Positions 1-8,052 of a stretch of DNA of 64,000 nucleotides are shown here, in pieces. Every line of letters begins with the position of its first letter. Position 1 is the stretch's first letter. The notes under the pieces were generated by a model, which saw nothing but the letters and a program-made list of their open reading frames with translations, made no database searches and had not been told where the DNA came from. The stretch lies in contig NZ_AQYJ01000027.1 of the NCBI RefSeq assembly GCF_000380565.1, positions 186,001-250,000 of the forward strand, written 5' to 3'. The position numbers and the translations under genes are program-made. This DNA is from Microbulbifer variabilis ATCC 700307. Lineage in GTDB: Bacteria > Pseudomonadota > Gammaproteobacteria > Pseudomonadales > Cellvibrionaceae.

Positions 1-1
1 C

Positions 2-865
2 ACCTGTGGTCCCTCCGACGAGGGCGACTACCGCGTGTACCGCTTCCCGCTGGAAGTGGACAAGCGCAATTACGGCGTACTGATGTGCACCCTACCCCGC
101 GGTGAAAGCCTCGATGAGGAGCAGCAACAACGCTTGGCTACCTTTGCCGACAGCGTTACCGCTGCCATCGCCATCAACGAGCGTGAAGCCCAGGAGCGCC
201 GCGTCGCCCTGCTGGATGAACGCGCAATAATCGCGCGGGAACTGCACGACTCATTGGCACAATCCCTCTCCTACCTGAAAATCCAGGTTACCCGGCTCAA
301 TCGCGCCAACCGCAATGAGCAGATGGACAAAGCCAAGGTGGAGGAAATTATTACCGAATTGAAGGAGGGGCTGGACTCCTCCTATCGCCAGTTGCGCGAA
401 CTGCTCACCACCTTCCGCCTGCAAATAGGCCCCGGTGGCCTGCGTAATATCCTCGAGCAATCCATCCTCGCTTACCGTGAGCAACACCCGCAAATCACCA
501 TCCTGCTCGACTATCACCTCAACGAGGTACCTCTCACTCCCCATGAGGAAATCCACCTTTTGCAGTTGGTGCGCGAGGCCTCGCAAAATGCCGTCTACCA
601 CTCCCAAGGGGATATGGTACAGATCAGCCTTACCCAGGCCGAGAATCACTCTCTCAACGTGCGTATCCGTGACAATGGCGTCGGTATCAGCAATTCTCCG
701 GAAAAGCGCAATCACTTTGGCATGTCGATCATGCAGGAGCGCGCCAGCAACCTGAACGGCAAATTAAATATTCGCCGGCGCGATGAGGGGGGCACAGAAG
801 TGCGGTTTAACTTTATTCCCCTGTATGCCCGGGAGCGGGAATTGGTTTGGAAGGATGTGGGGTGA
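2..865 (+). CDS. NarX/NarQ-type sensor histidine kinase, 3' part (5' end outside window)
   Basis: The reading frame is open from the first bases, so the gene starts before the window. The first part resembles a GAF-like sensory segment. Next comes a HisKA_3 dimerisation domain with the motif ARELHDSLAQSLSYLK, whose phospho-acceptor His codon is at 245-247. A HATPase_c domain follows with the N box REASQNAVYHS and the G1 box DNGVGI, and the protein ends soon after EVRF. Kinases of this family phosphorylate NarL-type response regulators. No regulator gene follows: the next 400 bases hold no gene. The partner may lie upstream or elsewhere. The family assignment is firm; the signal sensed is unknown. 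Confidence 0.9.
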   Translation, partial: TCGPSDEGDYRVYRFPLEVDKRNYGVLMCTLPRGESLDEEQQQRLATFADSVTAAIAINEREAQERRVALLDERAIIARELHDSLAQSLSYLKIQVTRLNRANRNEQMDKAKVEEIITELKEGLDSSYRQLRELLTTFRLQIGPGGLRNILEQSILAYREQHPQITILLDYHLNEVPLTPHEEIHLLQLVREASQNAVYHSQGDMVQISLTQAENHSLNVRIRDNGVGISNSPEKRNHFGMSIMQERASNLNGKLNIRRRDEGGTEVRFNFIPLYARERELVWKDVG

Positions 866-1269
866 TAGCACCCCACTCTAGATAGAAGAATCATTGGGCA
901 CGGATAAATAAGCGCCGTAACCAGTTTTTTAAACTCGGCAAATACTTCTGTTAATAAAATTCAGCGAAATATCCCAATATTTTCCGATTGCTTCCCCACT
1001 CCGTGAGCCAGTAAGTCGCTGTGAGCCAGGCTCTCACCGCGGGGTTCGCCCAACCCTAAACATGTCCAGGATAAAAAATAGGGTAAAAAATACTGTCTTT
1101 TAAATTGGCCCCGTAAGGCCAATACCTACCACATATGCTACAAGTACTTATCGCCAATACACCCCATGATTTGTCCCCATTCATCATGGTGAATAAGTCT
1201 TGTTTAGGGGCTGGCATCCCATTTTCCACCGTGCAATGACAATATTGATTTAATAAAGAGGAGAGGTTA
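866..1269. other. Intergenic stretch without a supported gene
   Basis: This stretch of about 400 bases separates the kinase from the CHRD-like gene. A short antisense frame at 1056-1292 has no ribosome-binding site and no recognisable protein features. A small inverted repeat, GTGAG/CTCAC, lies at 1021-1037 next to a second GTGAGCCAG copy at 1003-1011. The only clear signal is the AAAGAGGAGAGG ribosome-binding site just before 1270. A promoter for the downstream pair is presumably here but cannot be assigned. Confidence 0.5.
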
Positions 1270-1944
1270 ATGAAACTGAATTCATTGCCCATCGCCGTTT
1301 TTTCAATAATGGCGATGCTTGTACTGGCCTATTCCACTTTCACAACTGCCGATAGCCACAATAAAAAAGAAAAAGATACATCAACCGCTAAACATGGTGC
1401 TGGCGAGAAAGCCTGGTCTGATGCGGGAGATGACAAGCGGTTTACCATCTTTAAAGCTGACCTAACCACTGCTAATGAAAATATGCTCGGTAAAAAAGTC
1501 AATCCGCAAACCCCTAAAGATGCTAATGGTTTCTTAATCGGCGCCTATAACAACCAGACGCATATGCTGAGCTTTATGGTTGGGTACAGTGATCTATCAC
1601 AGGGTGGAGTCGCCATGTCGCATTTCCACCTCCAGTGTTCGGGCGACGGCAAGGAACCTCCTATTTGCAAGCCTGGCAAGGCGAGCGGCCCGATTATTCA
1701 AACTATCTGTGGTATGCCAACCCAACCGGGGATGGTCCCAGACTGGCCCGCTACCAAAACAGACAAGGATAAACACGGACTTAAAAAGAAATGCTCTGAG
1801 GGCAACAGCGGTTTTATTATGGGGAAATGGCTTGTCGAGGAACCTTATCGGAAAGGATTAATGGATAATAAAGTGTTCATTAACTTGCATACAAAACTGG
1901 ACCCCAAAGGCGAAGTCTCTGGATTATTGGTAAAAGATAAATAG
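1270..1944 (+). CDS. Exported CHRD-domain-like protein
   Basis: The 224-residue product starts with a Sec signal peptide (basic MKLN, hydrophobic core, probable cleavage near residue 28) and a Lys-rich linker. The rest matches the general CHRD pattern: F-x-A-L near the start (FTIFKADLTTAN), a central segment ending in SHFHLQC that resembles the family's HiH motif, and a C-terminal VFINLHTKLDPKGEVSGLL like the family's YVNVHT..P.GEIRG ending. It is probably periplasmic or secreted. CHRD domains have no established enzymatic function in bacteria. Four Cys residues in the middle could form disulfides. AAAGAGGAGAGG precedes the start by a few bases. The next gene follows 53 bases later on the same strand. 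Confidence 0.7.
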   Translation: MKLNSLPIAVFSIMAMLVLAYSTFTTADSHNKKEKDTSTAKHGAGEKAWSDAGDDKRFTIFKADLTTANENMLGKKVNPQTPKDANGFLIGAYNNQTHMLSFMVGYSDLSQGGVAMSHFHLQCSGDGKEPPICKPGKASGPIIQTICGMPTQPGMVPDWPATKTDKDKHGLKKKCSEGNSGFIMGKWLVEEPYRKGLMDNKVFINLHTKLDPKGEVSGLLVKDK

Positions 1945-1997
1945 TATTTAATGAATGCCCTGCTGGGCCAATTACAACAACCTTATGGAGAGCGGTA

Positions 1998-2441
1998 ATG
2001 TCCAACTACACCACCTCATTTTTTAGCCCAAGCTCCCAGGGAGATGCTTATAAAGCGGTAGCCGAAAAAATGTCCCAGTGGTGGACACCGGTAAGCGCAC
2101 CCTTCCTAAAGGTGGGCGACACTGCCAAAACCGGGTTTAAGGGAGAGTCTTACTGGGTTTTCCGCGCCAAAACATTGAAGCCAGAAAAACTGATTGAGCT
2201 CGAATGCATCGAGTCGAATATGGTGTCCGATAACGTGGACGACCCCGAGGAGTGGAAGGGCAGTACACTGCGCTTCGAGTTTTCTGAGGAGAATAAGGGA
2301 ACTCTGGTTACTTTTACCCACATTGGCCTTTCCCCTGAGATGAAATGTTGGGATATGTGCAAAAGTGGCTGGGACCATTATCTACCTGGTAGCCTCAAGG
2401 ATTTCTTGAGCGGCACTGGAGGCCGCCCAAATACTTACTAA
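1998..2441 (+). CDS. SRPBCC-fold protein (AHSA1/START-like)
   Basis: A 147-residue cytoplasmic protein without signal peptide or membrane segment. It has the layout of small SRPBCC/AHSA1-like proteins: an early QWW segment, then alternating beta strands (YWVFRAKTLKPEKLIELEC, TLRFEFSEENKGTLVTFTH) and a C-terminal helix containing WDHYLPGSLKDFL that closes the hydrophobic cavity. Such proteins bind hydrophobic ligands; the ligand here is not evident. GGAGAG lies just before the ATG. It may be transcribed with the CHRD-like gene. It is followed by a convergent gene after about 30 bases. Confidence 0.75.
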   Translation: MSNYTTSFFSPSSQGDAYKAVAEKMSQWWTPVSAPFLKVGDTAKTGFKGESYWVFRAKTLKPEKLIELECIESNMVSDNVDDPEEWKGSTLRFEFSEENKGTLVTFTHIGLSPEMKCWDMCKSGWDHYLPGSLKDFLSGTGGRPNTY

Positions 2442-2474
2442 CAATAGACAACTAGCAAACGATGATACTTTGAG

Positions 2475-3698
2475 CTAATCGCAGCAGCCACAACACTTTC
2501 TATCACCGGCACTGCTCCCAGAACTTGTTTTGGGCTTTGCAAAAACCTCTTTTAAACGCAGGAAGGCCTTTTTTATATCGGCCCTGGGTACAGCAAAGTT
2601 CATCCGTGCAAACTGTGTTGCTGTGTCGTCGAACCAGGTTCCTGGCGATGCGCCAAAGCCGGCTTCAGCCAATTTTGTAGTAAGCTCGCTACCCGCAAAG
2701 CCAGTTTCTGAAAAGTCCAGCCAGACCTGATAGGTACCTTCTACGGACGTCATTTTTACAACCGATAATTCCTCCAGCAAAAACTCCTTTATCCAACCCA
2801 AGTTATCCTGAAGATAAGCCAGTAACTGATCCAGCCAGGCATCCCCCTTTTCAAAAGCAGCAATAGTTGCAAAAGTGGTGAAGGCATTGCCATGATTCAG
2901 ATACATGGATTCACTTACATCACCAACTGCCTTTAGCAACCTGCTGTTTTGGGTATAGATGTATCCATTGGAAATACTCTGCATACCAAAAGTCTTGGCT
3001 GGCGAGCCAATCAAGGCTACATGTTTCTCTGAATCCAGAGCCATCAAGCTGGTAAATTGATGACCCGAATAAATAATATCACCATGGATTTCATCGCTGA
3101 TAATGGTCACATTATATTTATTGGCTAATTGCAGGAGCTTTTCCAGCTCTTCCTTTTGCCAAACCCTCCCAACCGGGTTGTGCGGATTGCAAAGGATCAT
3201 TGCTTTTACTTCCGGATCTGCGAACTGATTATCCAGATCCGTAAAGTTCATCCGATACCTTCCATCACTCACTCGCAACGGACTTTTAACAATTTTACGG
3301 CCTGCACTTTGGATCACTTTACTAAATTGGTGATAGACCGGGGGCTGAACCAGAACGGAATTCCCCTTTTCAGTAAGCTCACGGATCAATAGCGCAATAC
3401 CAGTCAAAACGCCTGTAACCTGAACAAATTTATCCGTTTCTAACCGCAAATTGTGACGCCGCTGATACCAACTACTAATTGCACTAAAGATCCCCGCGGG
3501 GTAGAACTCGTAGGCGAACTGCCCTCTATCCACCAACCTTTGCAATTCTGCTCTAATAGGGTCGGCTACATTGAAATCCATATCCGCTACCCAAAAGGGA
3601 ATTACTTTCTCTGTGCCAAAAATATTTTTAAGTGCCGATGGGCTGTTACGCACAAAGTGATTTTCAGCACCGGAATTATTTTTATCAAAGTCCATCAT
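2475..3698 (-). CDS. PatB/MalY-type PLP aminotransferase (cystathionine beta-lyase family)
   Basis: The product is about 407 residues of fold-type I aminotransferase. Visible signatures are VIPFWVADMDF near the N-terminus, NPHNPVGRVW, SDEIHGDI and the PLP-lysine region GSPAKTFGMQS. These are typical of PatB/MalY, which cleave C-S bonds in cystathionine and related thiols. The C-terminus carries an unusual extra Cys-rich tail ending in KCCGCCD, beyond the normal family end. AGGAG lies 3-6 bases from two adjacent ATGs; the second gives better spacing. The gene follows the permease by 24 bases and is probably co-transcribed with it, suggesting a link between C-S lyase chemistry and export of a thiol or metalloid compound. 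That link is inference. Confidence 0.88.
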   Translation of the reverse strand: MMDFDKNNSGAENHFVRNSPSALKNIFGTEKVIPFWVADMDFNVADPIRAELQRLVDRGQFAYEFYPAGIFSAISSWYQRRHNLRLETDKFVQVTGVLTGIALLIRELTEKGNSVLVQPPVYHQFSKVIQSAGRKIVKSPLRVSDGRYRMNFTDLDNQFADPEVKAMILCNPHNPVGRVWQKEELEKLLQLANKYNVTIISDEIHGDIIYSGHQFTSLMALDSEKHVALIGSPAKTFGMQSISNGYIYTQNSRLLKAVGDVSESMYLNHGNAFTTFATIAAFEKGDAWLDQLLAYLQDNLGWIKEFLLEELSVVKMTSVEGTYQVWLDFSETGFAGSELTTKLAEAGFGASPGTWFDDTATQFARMNFAVPRADIKKAFLRLKEVFAKPKTSSGSSAGDRKCCGCCD

Positions 3699-3722
3699 TG
3701 CTCCTACATGTGGTTCAGGGGT

Positions 3723-4769
3723 TTATGAGAAAAACAGGTGGAACAGCAGACCTGCAAAAATTGCCATACCGAAGATCACTAGCAGGAAAGCCGCTACCAT
3801 TGGTTTGCGGAACATCGACTTCAGTAGGATCACCTCAGTTAGGCTGGCACCGGCACTGCCAATAATCAATGCCATTACTGCCCCCATACTCATGCCTTTT
3901 GCGAGCAGCGCCGCAGATAAGGGGATTACGGCCTCAGCACGGATATATAGCGGCACCCCAATTACTGCCGCGAAAGGGATGGCGAGAGGGTTACCGGCTC
4001 CAGCATACTTTGCAATGAAATCTGCAGGTATAAAGCCGTAGGTGAAAGCACCGATTGCGATCCCAATCAACAGGTAGGGCAGTACTTTCTTAAACTGGCT
4101 CCAGGTTTCCCGCCAGATCCGCACCCAGCGATTGTCCTGCACGGCACTCAATGCAACGGTACCATCGCAAGCGGCGACTTGGAAAAGCGGTCCATTGCAA
4201 GCTTTCTCTTCTGTACAAGTAGTTGCAGATGCACTGGCACCACAGCCGCCAGTCTCTGGTTTCCTGGGTTTACTCGCACCAGAGCAGCCGCTTCCAGTAT
4301 TCCCCTTCAATACTTCCGGGCGAATGAAGCGAGCAAAGTTGAGCCGCTCCAATACATACCCAGCAGTCACTGAAACTGCCAGTGCCGTTGCGGCATAAAC
4401 CAAAGTGATATTAAGGCCGAAGGTCACAAGGAATAGACCAATAATGATGGGATTCAAAAGTGGCGAAGTGAATAAGAAGGTGACTGTTGGTCCAAAACCG
4501 GCTCGGGCTTTCAACAGGCCGCTCAGCATAGGGATGGTTGAGCAACTACAGAATGGTGTCAGACCACCGAGTATCGCTGCAGAAAAGTAGCCACGGCCAT
4601 TCTTTGAGCTGAGAATAGCCTGGATTTTTCCTGACGGCAGGTATTCCTGAATTACGCCAATAATAAAACTGATTACCAAAAATAACGCTGTCAGCTCGAT
4701 ACCGAGCAATACAAACATGCCCAGCGCCTCTTCAAGCATTACAAGAACTTCTGGAGACATTGCATTCAT
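3723..4769 (-). CDS. ArsP/DUF318-family permease with Cys-rich central loop
   Basis: A 348-residue polytopic membrane protein with the signature TPFCSCSTIP at residues 71-80, repeated hydrophobic segments, and a second half containing GVPLYIRAEAVIPL. This is the two-halved architecture of the DUF318 permeases that include the organoarsenical exporter ArsP. The loop between the halves (about residues 150-205) is rich in Cys and could bind a soft metal or metalloid. A second ATG three codons in could also serve as start. It is divergent from an ArsR-family gene, with operator-like palindromes between them, and is followed by a PatB-like gene. Substrate could be an organoarsenical, but that is not proven by sequence. 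Confidence 0.85.
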   Translation of the reverse strand: MNAMSPEVLVMLEEALGMFVLLGIELTALFLVISFIIGVIQEYLPSGKIQAILSSKNGRGYFSAAILGGLTPFCSCSTIPMLSGLLKARAGFGPTVTFLFTSPLLNPIIIGLFLVTFGLNITLVYAATALAVSVTAGYVLERLNFARFIRPEVLKGNTGSGCSGASKPRKPETGGCGASASATTCTEEKACNGPLFQVAACDGTVALSAVQDNRWVRIWRETWSQFKKVLPYLLIGIAIGAFTYGFIPADFIAKYAGAGNPLAIPFAAVIGVPLYIRAEAVIPLSAALLAKGMSMGAVMALIIGSAGASLTEVILLKSMFRKPMVAAFLLVIFGMAIFAGLLFHLFFS

Positions 4770-4774
4770 TCCGT

Positions 4775-4794
4775 ATTTCTAGATTCATGGAAAT
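4775..4794. promoter_or_regulatory. Candidate ArsR operator, copy 1
   Basis: The sequence has arms ATTTCTA and TGGAAAT around a 6-base spacer, a 7+6+7 inverted repeat with one mismatch. It lies just upstream of the permease start. It shares its left arm and spacing with the perfect copy 52 bases to the right, about five helical turns away. Repression of the permease by the divergent ArsR protein is the natural reading. Confidence 0.6.
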
Positions 4795-4826
4795 ATATTA
4801 GTGCAGCTTTTTTGTGACTACAAGTT

Positions 4827-4846
4827 ATTTCTAGTAATATAGAAAT
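4827..4846. promoter_or_regulatory. Candidate ArsR operator, copy 2 (perfect palindrome)
   Basis: The arms ATTTCTA and TAGAAAT form a perfect 7-base inverted repeat with a 6-base spacer. It lies 23 bases before the ArsR-family start codon and would allow autoregulation. The second, slightly degenerate copy sits at 4775-4794. Confidence 0.65.
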
Positions 4847-4869
4847 ATTGGAGCCCCAGGAACACAACA

Positions 4870-5175
4870 ATGCAGACAGACATAGCCGCCAAGTGCTTCG
4901 CTGAATTAGGCCATTTAACCCGCCTGGAAATATTCCGCCTATTGGTCAGAGGTGGCCCAGAGGGCATGCCTGTTGGAGAAATACAGGAAGCGCTGGATGT
5001 TCCTGGCTCCACTCTCTCCCACCACATTAACCGTTTGGTATCTGTGGGGTTGGTCATTCAACGACGAGAGGGCCGCACCCTCTATTGTGTGCCTCAGTAT
5101 GAAGAACTATTCAGGCTGGTGGAATTCCTGCAGGAGGAGTGCTGTATTGACGGTAACCCTCACTGCGACGATTAA
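4870..5175 (+). CDS. ArsR-family winged-helix repressor
   Basis: A 101-residue ArsR/SmtB-type regulator. It begins with the usual helix ELGHLTRLEIFRLLV. The recognition helix region is VPGSTLSHHINRLV, followed by the wing VIQRREGRTLYCV. Near the C-terminus it has the cysteines EECCIDGNPHC, a likely metal or metalloid sensor site; the classic CxCxxC in the recognition helix is absent. AGGA precedes the ATG by about nine bases. It is divergent from the permease/PatB pair, and two matched palindromes lie in the 100-base gap. It probably represses both directions until its ligand binds. Confidence 0.9.
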   Translation: MQTDIAAKCFAELGHLTRLEIFRLLVRGGPEGMPVGEIQEALDVPGSTLSHHINRLVSVGLVIQRREGRTLYCVPQYEELFRLVEFLQEECCIDGNPHCDD

Positions 5176-5449
5176 TCATTAGATGATTTTCAACCATCAG
5201 AGTAACATAGAGAGTAGGGCCACTTTCCATTACAACCGCTGGTCTTCAATTTGTATAAAGCTGAGTTTTCAAAGATCAGCAACATAGCGAGGAAAAGGAG
5301 TTTGCTGAATCATTTAATAGACAATATGCAGACCGGGAATCCGGCCAAGGAAATTATGTGCCGTTCCCAGTATCAAAAAACAAGGAAAAACTGTATCCAA
5401 CTTTTCGCCATTAGAGCTACTCCCGTATCCCTCAATTACAATTTTGCAT

Positions 5450-6469
5450 CTAAATAGCACCAACCGTTACTTCCCAAGTATCTTCACCTAACTCGCGCAA
5501 CTGAATATTAACTCCGGCAATTTTCTGGATCACCTGAATATTGGTCAATAAATGCTGGCTGGGCTTCAATGTACAAAAGCGACCACCATTGCCCAAAGCC
5601 ATAGGCAATAACAGTTGATCGGCCAGATATTCACCTACCGGCGCACCAGAATTCAGATAACGCTGCATCTGCCGAATCGCACGCTGGGCAACTCGCTCTG
5701 AACTTACGCCCTGCTCGCCCATGGAATCGAAGATTTCAGTTACCTGTTCAGATTGCAACCGCAGCGACAGCAAATTACCGGGCCCTTGGGAACGCACCTG
5801 TTTTCGCTGCAAATACTCAACCGGCCACTCACATTGCTTACTCACCTGCGCCAGTTCACGCAAGCCAATATGAGCCGGTATATTCGCGGATATGGCTACA
5901 GCTTTGCGCTCCAGCAGCTCTCCTCTTTCAGTCAGTTCCAGTTTTGATAAATTGGAGAGGGGGTGGATACGCGCACGCCAGGCACCGCCACCAGCTGGAT
6001 AAAAACCATAATCCGTTAGCTCCACCTCCACTCCCGCGCCCATACGCGCTAATAGAGGCAAATAAACCTGGGCTATAAAATCAAAGCTTGGGGCCTTTTT
6101 ATTGTGGGTACCCCCTTCCAAGTGCAGCTCACTAATACCATCAGCAAATAAAAGAGGCAGCAACACCGTTTGCAATACCAAGCTGGTACTACCGGCCGAG
6201 CCGATGGAAAAATGAAACTCGCCAGATCGTACTTTTCCCGGAATAAAAGTAACTTCCGTAGCCCCCAGCTGCTCACCGCTAACATCAGCATCACTAATAG
6301 CTTTGGCAGCGCGTAAGCAAGTGAGATGTTGGCGTAATAGTCCAGGCTTATTGCGGCCTGCTCGAATATTTTTAATACGAATCGGTATTCCCTGGCACAT
6401 GGACAAAGTGAGGGAAGTCCGTAAAATCTGGCCGCCACCCTCCCCCTGGGCGCCATCAATCTCAATCAC
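5450..6469 (-). CDS. rtcA: RNA 3'-terminal phosphate cyclase RtcA
   Basis: The 339-residue product carries the RtcA N-terminus MIEIDGAQGEGGGQILRTSL, the GRNKPGLLRQHLTCL segment and HLEGGTHNKKAPSFDF, and has the normal family length. RtcA adenylates RNA 3'-phosphate ends and converts them to 2',3'-cyclic phosphates. It is the last gene of a minus-strand run: rtcB, tRNA-like elements, slipin, rtcA. The gap to the slipin gene is 49 bases. With rtcB and rtcR present, the assignment is secure. Expression would depend on RtcR and sigma-54 acting upstream of rtcB, unless internal promoters exist. Confidence 0.95.
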   Translation of the reverse strand: MIEIDGAQGEGGGQILRTSLTLSMCQGIPIRIKNIRAGRNKPGLLRQHLTCLRAAKAISDADVSGEQLGATEVTFIPGKVRSGEFHFSIGSAGSTSLVLQTVLLPLLFADGISELHLEGGTHNKKAPSFDFIAQVYLPLLARMGAGVEVELTDYGFYPAGGGAWRARIHPLSNLSKLELTERGELLERKAVAISANIPAHIGLRELAQVSKQCEWPVEYLQRKQVRSQGPGNLLSLRLQSEQVTEIFDSMGEQGVSSERVAQRAIRQMQRYLNSGAPVGEYLADQLLLPMALGNGGRFCTLKPSQHLLTNIQVIQKIAGVNIQLRELGEDTWEVTVGAI

Positions 6470-6518
6470 TAATAATTCCCTTAAATACCACTAAATGGTT
6501 TCGATGCCTTTATTTTAT

Positions 6519-7679
6519 TCAAGCAGTTGGGCGCAGTTTCACTAAATCATTAAGCACACCCTCAAGACCGCCGTATACTGAAATTTTATCGATACGATTA
6601 CTGACCTTTTCCAGCGACTCTAATTCTTTTAACCGCAGTAACACAGGATTGTTATCCATCATCTTGGCGGTGTTATGCATGGAACGCATGGCCTGGGTCT
6701 CTTCCCGGCGTTTTATTAAATTCGCTTCAGATTCTTTTTGTGTTTCCACTACCTGATTTAGAATCATTTTCATATCGCCTGGTAAAATAATGTCTTTCAC
6801 ACCGACACTGACGATCTCGATACCGTACTCCGCTATTTTTTTACGAATGCCCGTAGCAATAACAATATTCAGCCGATCCTTATCCGCCAACAAGCTATCC
6901 AGAGTCTGGGTACCCACTGCTTCACGCAGATATAGTTGCAATTCACGATAAATATAGCTTTTGTAGTCACTGAGTTTTAATGCTACCCGCTTTGGATCAG
7001 TAATCTTGAAACTACCGCTCAGGTTTATACGCAAACTTACCCGGTCCTTGGTAAGAATTTCCTGGCCACTCACTTCAATAGTTTGCAAGCGCATGTCCAT
7101 CAATTTCACCACGATGGAGCGATTGTACTTCCAGAATCCATAACGACCGGGCTGCAGGGTTTTTTCCAGTTTGCCATTAACAACCAGAAGGCCTACGTGC
7201 TCATCGGGAATTTCGTTGTAGCTAACCGCCTGAGCGGCAATACGCATTTGTCCGACCTTCACCCCACGACCAAGCAATCCCAATATATTGTCATCAATGG
7301 AATACTCCTTTGAAATATCTACAATACCTACACGCACGGTTTCACTACCCTTCCACACAGCGCGATAAGTACCAGGAGGAAGGATATCCACCAGGTGACC
7401 ATCCTGGTAAAAAAGGCCTACCTGATGATCAGATAACTCATAGGACTGCAAATATTCACCCAATATTTGTCCATAAGTATTCAGAAGGAATTTTGCTTTA
7501 ATCGCATCAAAAACCACTTCGGTAATATCATAGGTCTCCACCCGCACATCACCGGAAAGCAGCCAGATACGGTGACGTCCAGGAGGCAATACCCTTTCAA
7601 ATCGACTGCGGCGAAACAGCAATGCACGCTCGTTATCAGCCACATCCACAATCTTCCATATTTTAAAGAGAGACTTCAT
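6519..7679 (-). CDS. Slipin (SPFH/band-7) protein of the rtc operon
   Basis: A 386-residue SPFH-family protein. The SPFH core runs from about residue 190 to 320 (DMRLQTIEVSGQEILTKDRV, and later GIEIVSVGVKDIILPGDM), followed by a short helical tail. The N-terminal third holds three copies of one beta motif: residues 15-39 (ERALLFRRSRFERVLPPGRH), 84-109 (VGLFYQDGHLVDILPPGTY) and 159-183 (VGLLVVNGKLEKTLQPGRY). No clear transmembrane helix is present, so it is probably a membrane-associated scaffold or a ring-forming protein. GGAGA lies close to the ATG. It sits between the tRNA-like elements and rtcA. Slipins are known neighbours of rtc genes in some bacteria; the role is unknown. Confidence 0.88.
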   Translation of the reverse strand: MKSLFKIWKIVDVADNERALLFRRSRFERVLPPGRHRIWLLSGDVRVETYDITEVVFDAIKAKFLLNTYGQILGEYLQSYELSDHQVGLFYQDGHLVDILPPGTYRAVWKGSETVRVGIVDISKEYSIDDNILGLLGRGVKVGQMRIAAQAVSYNEIPDEHVGLLVVNGKLEKTLQPGRYGFWKYNRSIVVKLMDMRLQTIEVSGQEILTKDRVSLRINLSGSFKITDPKRVALKLSDYKSYIYRELQLYLREAVGTQTLDSLLADKDRLNIVIATGIRKKIAEYGIEIVSVGVKDIILPGDMKMILNQVVETQKESEANLIKRREETQAMRSMHNTAKMMDNNPVLLRLKELESLEKVSNRIDKISVYGGLEGVLNDLVKLRPTA

Positions 7680-7980
7680 TTCTCCGATCTCTTATCTTTT
7701 ATTCCTTTTGGGTGGGGCCCACCCGATCCCAGGGTGGCCCAGCGCTTGTACAAAGTAGGAGCAAAATACAGCGGTTTTGCAGACTTTTTCTTTCTCCTCT
7801 CCTGGGAAATACAGCCAACATCCCTGGTCAAAATAGAGTCAATGCATAACCTGTAATCCGCTCGCACAGTGCAAACCCACGAAAGGCGACACTGTCACCG
7901 AAGTACCTTTTTGTTTGGCAATTGGTATAATACCGAATTGCCGAAACCATAAGGCACAATGGGCCCCGGATAGATTTCAA
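7680..7980 (-). other. Leader region between tRNA-like elements and slipin, with strong hairpins
   Basis: No gene is supported here. On the minus strand the stretch would be part of the rtc transcript. It holds a long hairpin at 7917-7942 (arms GGCAATT/AATTGCC enclosing GGTAT/ATACC), a stem ACAGTG/CACTGT at 7866-7895 with an 18-base loop, and a GC-rich hairpin at 7710-7724 (GGGTGG/CCACCC). None is followed by a U run on the minus strand, so these are not typical terminators. They may be RNA structure of a non-coding part of the operon transcript or processing signals. Confidence 0.45.
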
Positions 7981-8052
7981 CAAAGAGGGTTTCTTTGCGG
8001 GGATTCGAACCCCAGGCTCTCGCCTTCCCTTAAGATCGCTTTCCAGGCGACG
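7981..8052 (-). ncRNA. tRNA-Ser-like partial element (anticodon arm, long variable region, T arm)
   Basis: Read on the minus strand, GTCGC-CTGGAAA-GCGAT (8051-8035) is a 5-pair anticodon arm with loop CTGGAAA, as in serine tRNA with anticodon GGA. A 20-base variable region follows, holding the hairpin GGC-GAGA-GCC. The T arm TGGGG-TTCGAAT-CCCCG (8014-7998) has a canonical loop. The 5' acceptor strand and D arm are absent; the element starts directly after the preceding tRNA-like unit. Its 3' side CAAAG (7997-7993) can pair with CTTTG at 7985-7981 or with CTTTG at 8120-8116 of the first unit. It cannot be a functional tRNA, and no CCA is encoded. Likely a tRNA mimic or RNA-repair-linked RNA. 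Confidence 0.6.

Noticed and set aside
1056..1292. A minus-strand frame with several Cys in the first gap
   Set aside because: It starts inside the signal-peptide region of the CHRD-like gene on the other strand and lacks a ribosome-binding site.
5251..5457. A 68-codon frame between the ArsR gene and rtcA
   Set aside because: No ribosome-binding site, starts in a featureless gap, and runs into the convergent rtcA end.
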